64,000 bases of DNA from a bacterium (GTDB lineage Bacteria; Sysuimicrobiota; Sysuimicrobiia; Sysuimicrobiales; Segetimicrobiaceae), in NCBI GenBank assembly GCA_035691305.1, contig DASSJF010000027.1, positions 16,670-80,669 of the forward strand. Reading direction: 5' to 3'. Below the pieces are notes generated by a model. That model searched no databases and was not told where the DNA came from. It saw only the letters and a list, made by a program, of their open reading frames with translations. Shown piece after piece: positions 61,528 through 64,000 of this stretch. Position numbers and translations under genes: made by a program. The stretch's first letter is position 1. Every line of letters starts with the position of its first letter.

Positions 61528-63312
61528 ATGCCGGTGCTGACGACGGTTCACGCGATCGCAGTAGGGCTCTACCTCGCGGTCGCGCTCCTGCTCATCGCAC
61601 ATTACGTCGAACTGCGCGCGGCGTACGCGCTCTGGTGGGCCGCAGGGGCTCTGGCGCTCGCGGCGCGCGCGTTAGCCGATTTTGCGGCGCTCAGCGGCGG
61701 GGCGCCGCTGCCGCTGCTGCTTTTAGAAAACACCCTTCAACTCGCCGGCGCCGGGTTCTTCCTCACCGCCTCCGTCTCACGCGATCCGCGCTCGCGCGGC
61801 ATCATCGTCGTCGGCACCCTCGGCTTCGGCGCGCTACTCGCGGCGATCTTCGCGGCGCTGCTGCTGACCGGCCCGGCGGCAGCCCGTCAGCTGCTGGCGG
61901 AGGGTGTCGCCGATACGGGAACCGGCGTCGCCTTCCTGCTCGCGGCCGAGGGCTACAGACGGGCCGAGCAGGTGTTGGACGACGCCGGCACGCGCCTCAT
62001 CTTCAGCGGGCTGGCGGTCGCCGGCGTGAACTACGTCGCGTGGGCCTGGGTGCCGAAGACGGCGGCTCTGGAGACCGTGTTCGAATTGCTGGCCGGTCTG
62101 CTCGTGCTGTTGTTCGGCGCGGGCGCGCTCGCGCGATCCGTGGAGCGCGCGCACCGGCTGGTCATCCTAGCTCAGCTCAGCGCCGCGCTTCAGCGCTCCA
62201 CCGGCGTTCGCGAACTCCTGCAGGACGTGCTCGAGCGCGCGGGCGATCTCCTGCAGCTCCACACGGGATGGGTGTTCCTGCGCCGGCCGGCTACCGGCAC
62301 GTACGAACTCGCGGCCGCGTATCATCTGCCGAAGGCGCTCGAGGATCGGAACCGCGAAGCGATGCGGGGCTCCTGCCGATGCCTCGACCTGCTCGATGCG
62401 CAGCAGCTCACCGCACCGGTCAACATCGTCAACTGCATGCGCCTGGAGCGCGCCGGCGTGGCCGCCCAGCACGCCAGCGTTCCGCTCCGCACCTCGAACG
62501 GCATTGCCGGCCTGATGAACCTCGTGCTGCCGGCCGGCCGGTTGTTTGGGCACCGCGAGCTCGCGCTGCTGGCGACGGTCGGCGGCGAGATGGGCCTCGC
62601 GATCGAAAAGATGCAGCTGCTCGAGGAATTGGCGGTCAAGGAACGGATCCGCGGCGAACTGATCAAGCGAATCCTCACCGTGCAGGAAGACGAGCGCCGC
62701 CGGATCGCGCGCGAGCTCCACGACGAGACCGGCCAATCGCTGTCCGCGTTGATCGTCAACCTCGACATGATGCGCGCGGGCGTGGCGGATCAGCCGCGGA
62801 CCTCCGAAGCGCTCGACCGGTTGAAGGGCCTCGCCGAGGGCACACTGGAAGAGGTCCGCAAACTGATCTACGACCTGCGGCCAACGGTCCTCGACGACCT
62901 CGGTTTGACGGCGGCGCTGCGCTGGTACGCGCACGCCCAGCTCGAACCCCGAGGCGTCGAGGTCGCCTTCGCCATCCAGCTCGGCGAGACGCGGCTGGAC
63001 ACGGTGGTGGAGACGACTCTGTTCCGGATCGCGCAGGAGGCGATGTGGAACATTGTCAAGCACTCCGGAGCGACCCGGGCTGAGGTTGAGCTCAGCGTCG
63101 CCGGGGACCGCGTGCGCCTCAGGGTGCACGACAACGGGCGCGGCTTCCGGCTGGACGGAGAGCGGCCGTTCGATCCACTGCGCGGCGGCCTCGGTCTCGG
63201 CGGCATGCGGGAGCGGGCGGCGCTGATCGGGGGCGCCGTCTCGGTCTCATCCAGCGAGGGCAACGGGACCGCGGTGACGGCGGAACTGCCGCTCAGCACT
63301 CCGGGGGCCTGA
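61528..63312 (+). CDS. Membrane-bound GAF histidine kinase, NarX/HPK7 type
   Basis: 594 aa. Six to seven N-terminal membrane helices (residues 5-200), a GAF-like domain (residues 215-360, [27 protein letters not shown], with Cys-containing GSCRCLDLL), then HisKA_3 with [15 protein letters not shown] (phospho-His at about 397) and a HATPase_c ([45 protein letters not shown]). Its two-component partner is not in the window. The Cys-rich GAF may bind a redox cofactor, as in NreB-type sensors. Confidence 0.93.
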   Translation: MPVLTTVHAIAVGLYLAVALLLIAHYVELRAAYALWWAAGALALAARALADFAALSGGAPLPLLLLENTLQLAGAGFFLTASVSRDPRSRGIIVVGTLGFGALLAAIFAALLLTGPAAARQLLAEGVADTGTGVAFLLAAEGYRRAEQVLDDAGTRLIFSGLAVAGVNYVAWAWVPKTAALETVFELLAGLLVLLFGAGALARSVERAHRLVILAQLSAALQRSTGVRELLQDVLERAGDLLQLHTGWVFLRRPATGTYELAAAYHLPKALEDRNREAMRGSCRCLDLLDAQQLTAPVNIVNCMRLERAGVAAQHASVPLRTSNGIAGLMNLVLPAGRLFGHRELALLATVGGEMGLAIEKMQLLEELAVKERIRGELIKRILTVQEDERRRIARELHDETGQSLSALIVNLDMMRAGVADQPRTSEALDRLKGLAEGTLEEVRKLIYDLRPTVLDDLGLTAALRWYAHAQLEPRGVEVAFAIQLGETRLDTVVETTLFRIAQEAMWNIVKHSGATRAEVELSVAGDRVRLRVHDNGRGFRLDGERPFDPLRGGLGLGGMRERAALIGGAVSVSSSEGNGTAVTAELPLSTPGA

Positions 63313-63394
63313 TCCCCAGATCGGGTCCCGCCCCGATCCCGAATCCCTCACCAAACCGATGGGCCGCGCGGCCTGCCCTGTCTACATTAATTTT

Positions 63395-64000
63395 ATGGCC
63401 CAGGGCGATCGTTCGGGGCGCTCCCTCCTTCTGGCCATCGGCATTGGCTGGCTGCTTCTTCTGTTGGCCCTCGGCGTATTCTCGTCCACGCTCCAGCACC
63501 GCGGGCCGGTCGAGGCGCCGTACAGCCGGTTCCTCGCGGAGGTCCAGGACGGCGCGATCCGCGCGGTCGTGCTGAACGGCGATCTCGTGAAGTGGGCCAC
63601 GCCGGCGCACGAGGAGTTCGTAAGCCGGCTTCCCGCCGGCGATCCGGCGTATCTCCGCGCGCTCGCGGCGCGGGGCGTCGCGATCACGGTCGTGCCGGTG
63701 CACGAAGGAGCCGGGACGTGGCTGCTCCCCGTACTCCTGGCCGGCGCCGCCCTGTTGCTTGTCATGGGGCTGCAGCGAAACGGGGGGCCCGGATCGGCGG
63801 CCCTCGGATTTCGCAGCAGCGGCGCGCGGCGGCACGTTCCCGGCTCGAGGGGCGGCGCGACCTTCGACGACGTGGCGGGGGTGGACGAGGCGAAGGAGGA
63901 GCTCGAGGAGATTATCGAGTTCCTGCGCCATCCGAAGAAGTTCCAGGCGCTCGGCGCGAAGATTCCGCGCGGCGTGCTGCTTGTCGGCCCGCCGGGCAGC
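63395..64000 (+). CDS. ftsH: ATP-dependent zinc metalloprotease FtsH, N-terminal part (cut by window end)
   Basis: 202 codons to the window edge. Two membrane helices ([20 protein letters not shown] and [17 protein letters not shown]) flank the periplasmic domain; the AAA start [29 protein letters not shown] and the Walker A GPPGS are present. The second AAA half and HEXXH protease lie outside. TACATT at 63383-63388 puts a transcription start on or next to the ATG, and no ribosome site precedes it, so the mRNA may be leaderless. Confidence 0.94.
   Translation, partial: MAQGDRSGRSLLLAIGIGWLLLLLALGVFSSTLQHRGPVEAPYSRFLAEVQDGAIRAVVLNGDLVKWATPAHEEFVSRLPAGDPAYLRALAARGVAITVVPVHEGAGTWLLPVLLAGAALLLVMGLQRNGGPGSAALGFRSSGARRHVPGSRGGATFDDVAGVDEAKEELEEIIEFLRHPKKFQALGAKIPRGVLLVGPPGS

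Overview
The window looks like the chromosome of an uncultured, high-GC bacterium living at an oxic/anoxic boundary (soil, sediment or subsurface). Genes are tightly packed and often joined by ATGA or GTGA overlaps. The content mixes peptide and amide scavenging, formate oxidation, copper nitrite reduction and a benzoyl-CoA-reductase-like cluster. The style resembles candidate lineages such as CSP1-3/Sysuimicrobiota, Rokubacteria or deep Chloroflexota, but nothing in the window fixes the phylum.

Region 1 (1-22.7 kb): two family III CoA-transferases and an enoyl-CoA hydratase, all minus strand, then tRNA-Pro(CGG) beside two truncated gene remnants. A long minus-strand operon runs from 17.5 kb to 6.5 kb: peptide ABC binding protein, two permeases, a sugar epimerase, an M28-like peptidase, a dihydroorotase-like amidohydrolase, an M20-like hydrolase, an isochorismatase-fold protein and a phosphotriesterase-like lactonase. 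A second binding protein/permease set plus a paralogous amidohydrolase lies at 17.9-22.7 kb. Neither transporter has an ATPase here. An 86-bp element in front of the operon is repeated in front of a second epimerase at 4.8 kb.

Region 2 (23-25.4 kb): a CAP-domain secreted protein, a glycine-rich secreted protein preceded by a clear cyclic-di-GMP-I (GEMM-I) riboswitch, and a DUF4389 membrane protein.

Region 3 (25.5-32.6 kb): a formate dehydrogenase operon. The catalytic subunit contains an in-frame TGA at the selenocysteine position followed by a bacterial SECIS hairpin. Its N-terminal Fe-S half is encoded as a separate gene at the other end of the operon, after NuoE- and NuoF-like diaphorase subunits. 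An alpha/beta hydrolase and a LivJ-type binding protein precede it.

Region 4 (32.8-36.8 kb): SYLF-domain protein, M20 deacylase, a Gfo/Idh remnant fused by ATGA to an SDR gene, and a radical SAM/SPASM protein.

Region 5 (36.9-49.6 kb): a nitrogen-oxide/redox island with cupredoxins, NirK, an Rrf2 regulator with three cysteines, a cytochrome b-molybdopterin fusion, NDH-2-like oxidoreductase, DUF542/ScdA-like protein, cytochrome b, small molybdopterin oxidoreductase, cupins, NnrS-like and CopD-like membrane proteins, MIP18-type assembly factor, hemerythrin-DUF2249 and a Crp/Fnr regulator. Four near-identical TTG-N8-CAA boxes sit in the promoters of this island.

Region 6 (49.8-64 kb): PAS-LuxR regulator, a CBAD-ordered benzoyl-CoA-reductase-like cluster, an FAD amine oxidase-like protein, a cupredoxin, a Rieske/cytochrome b-c fusion complex, a beta-CASP nuclease, small proteins, a NarX-like histidine kinase and the 5' part of ftsH.
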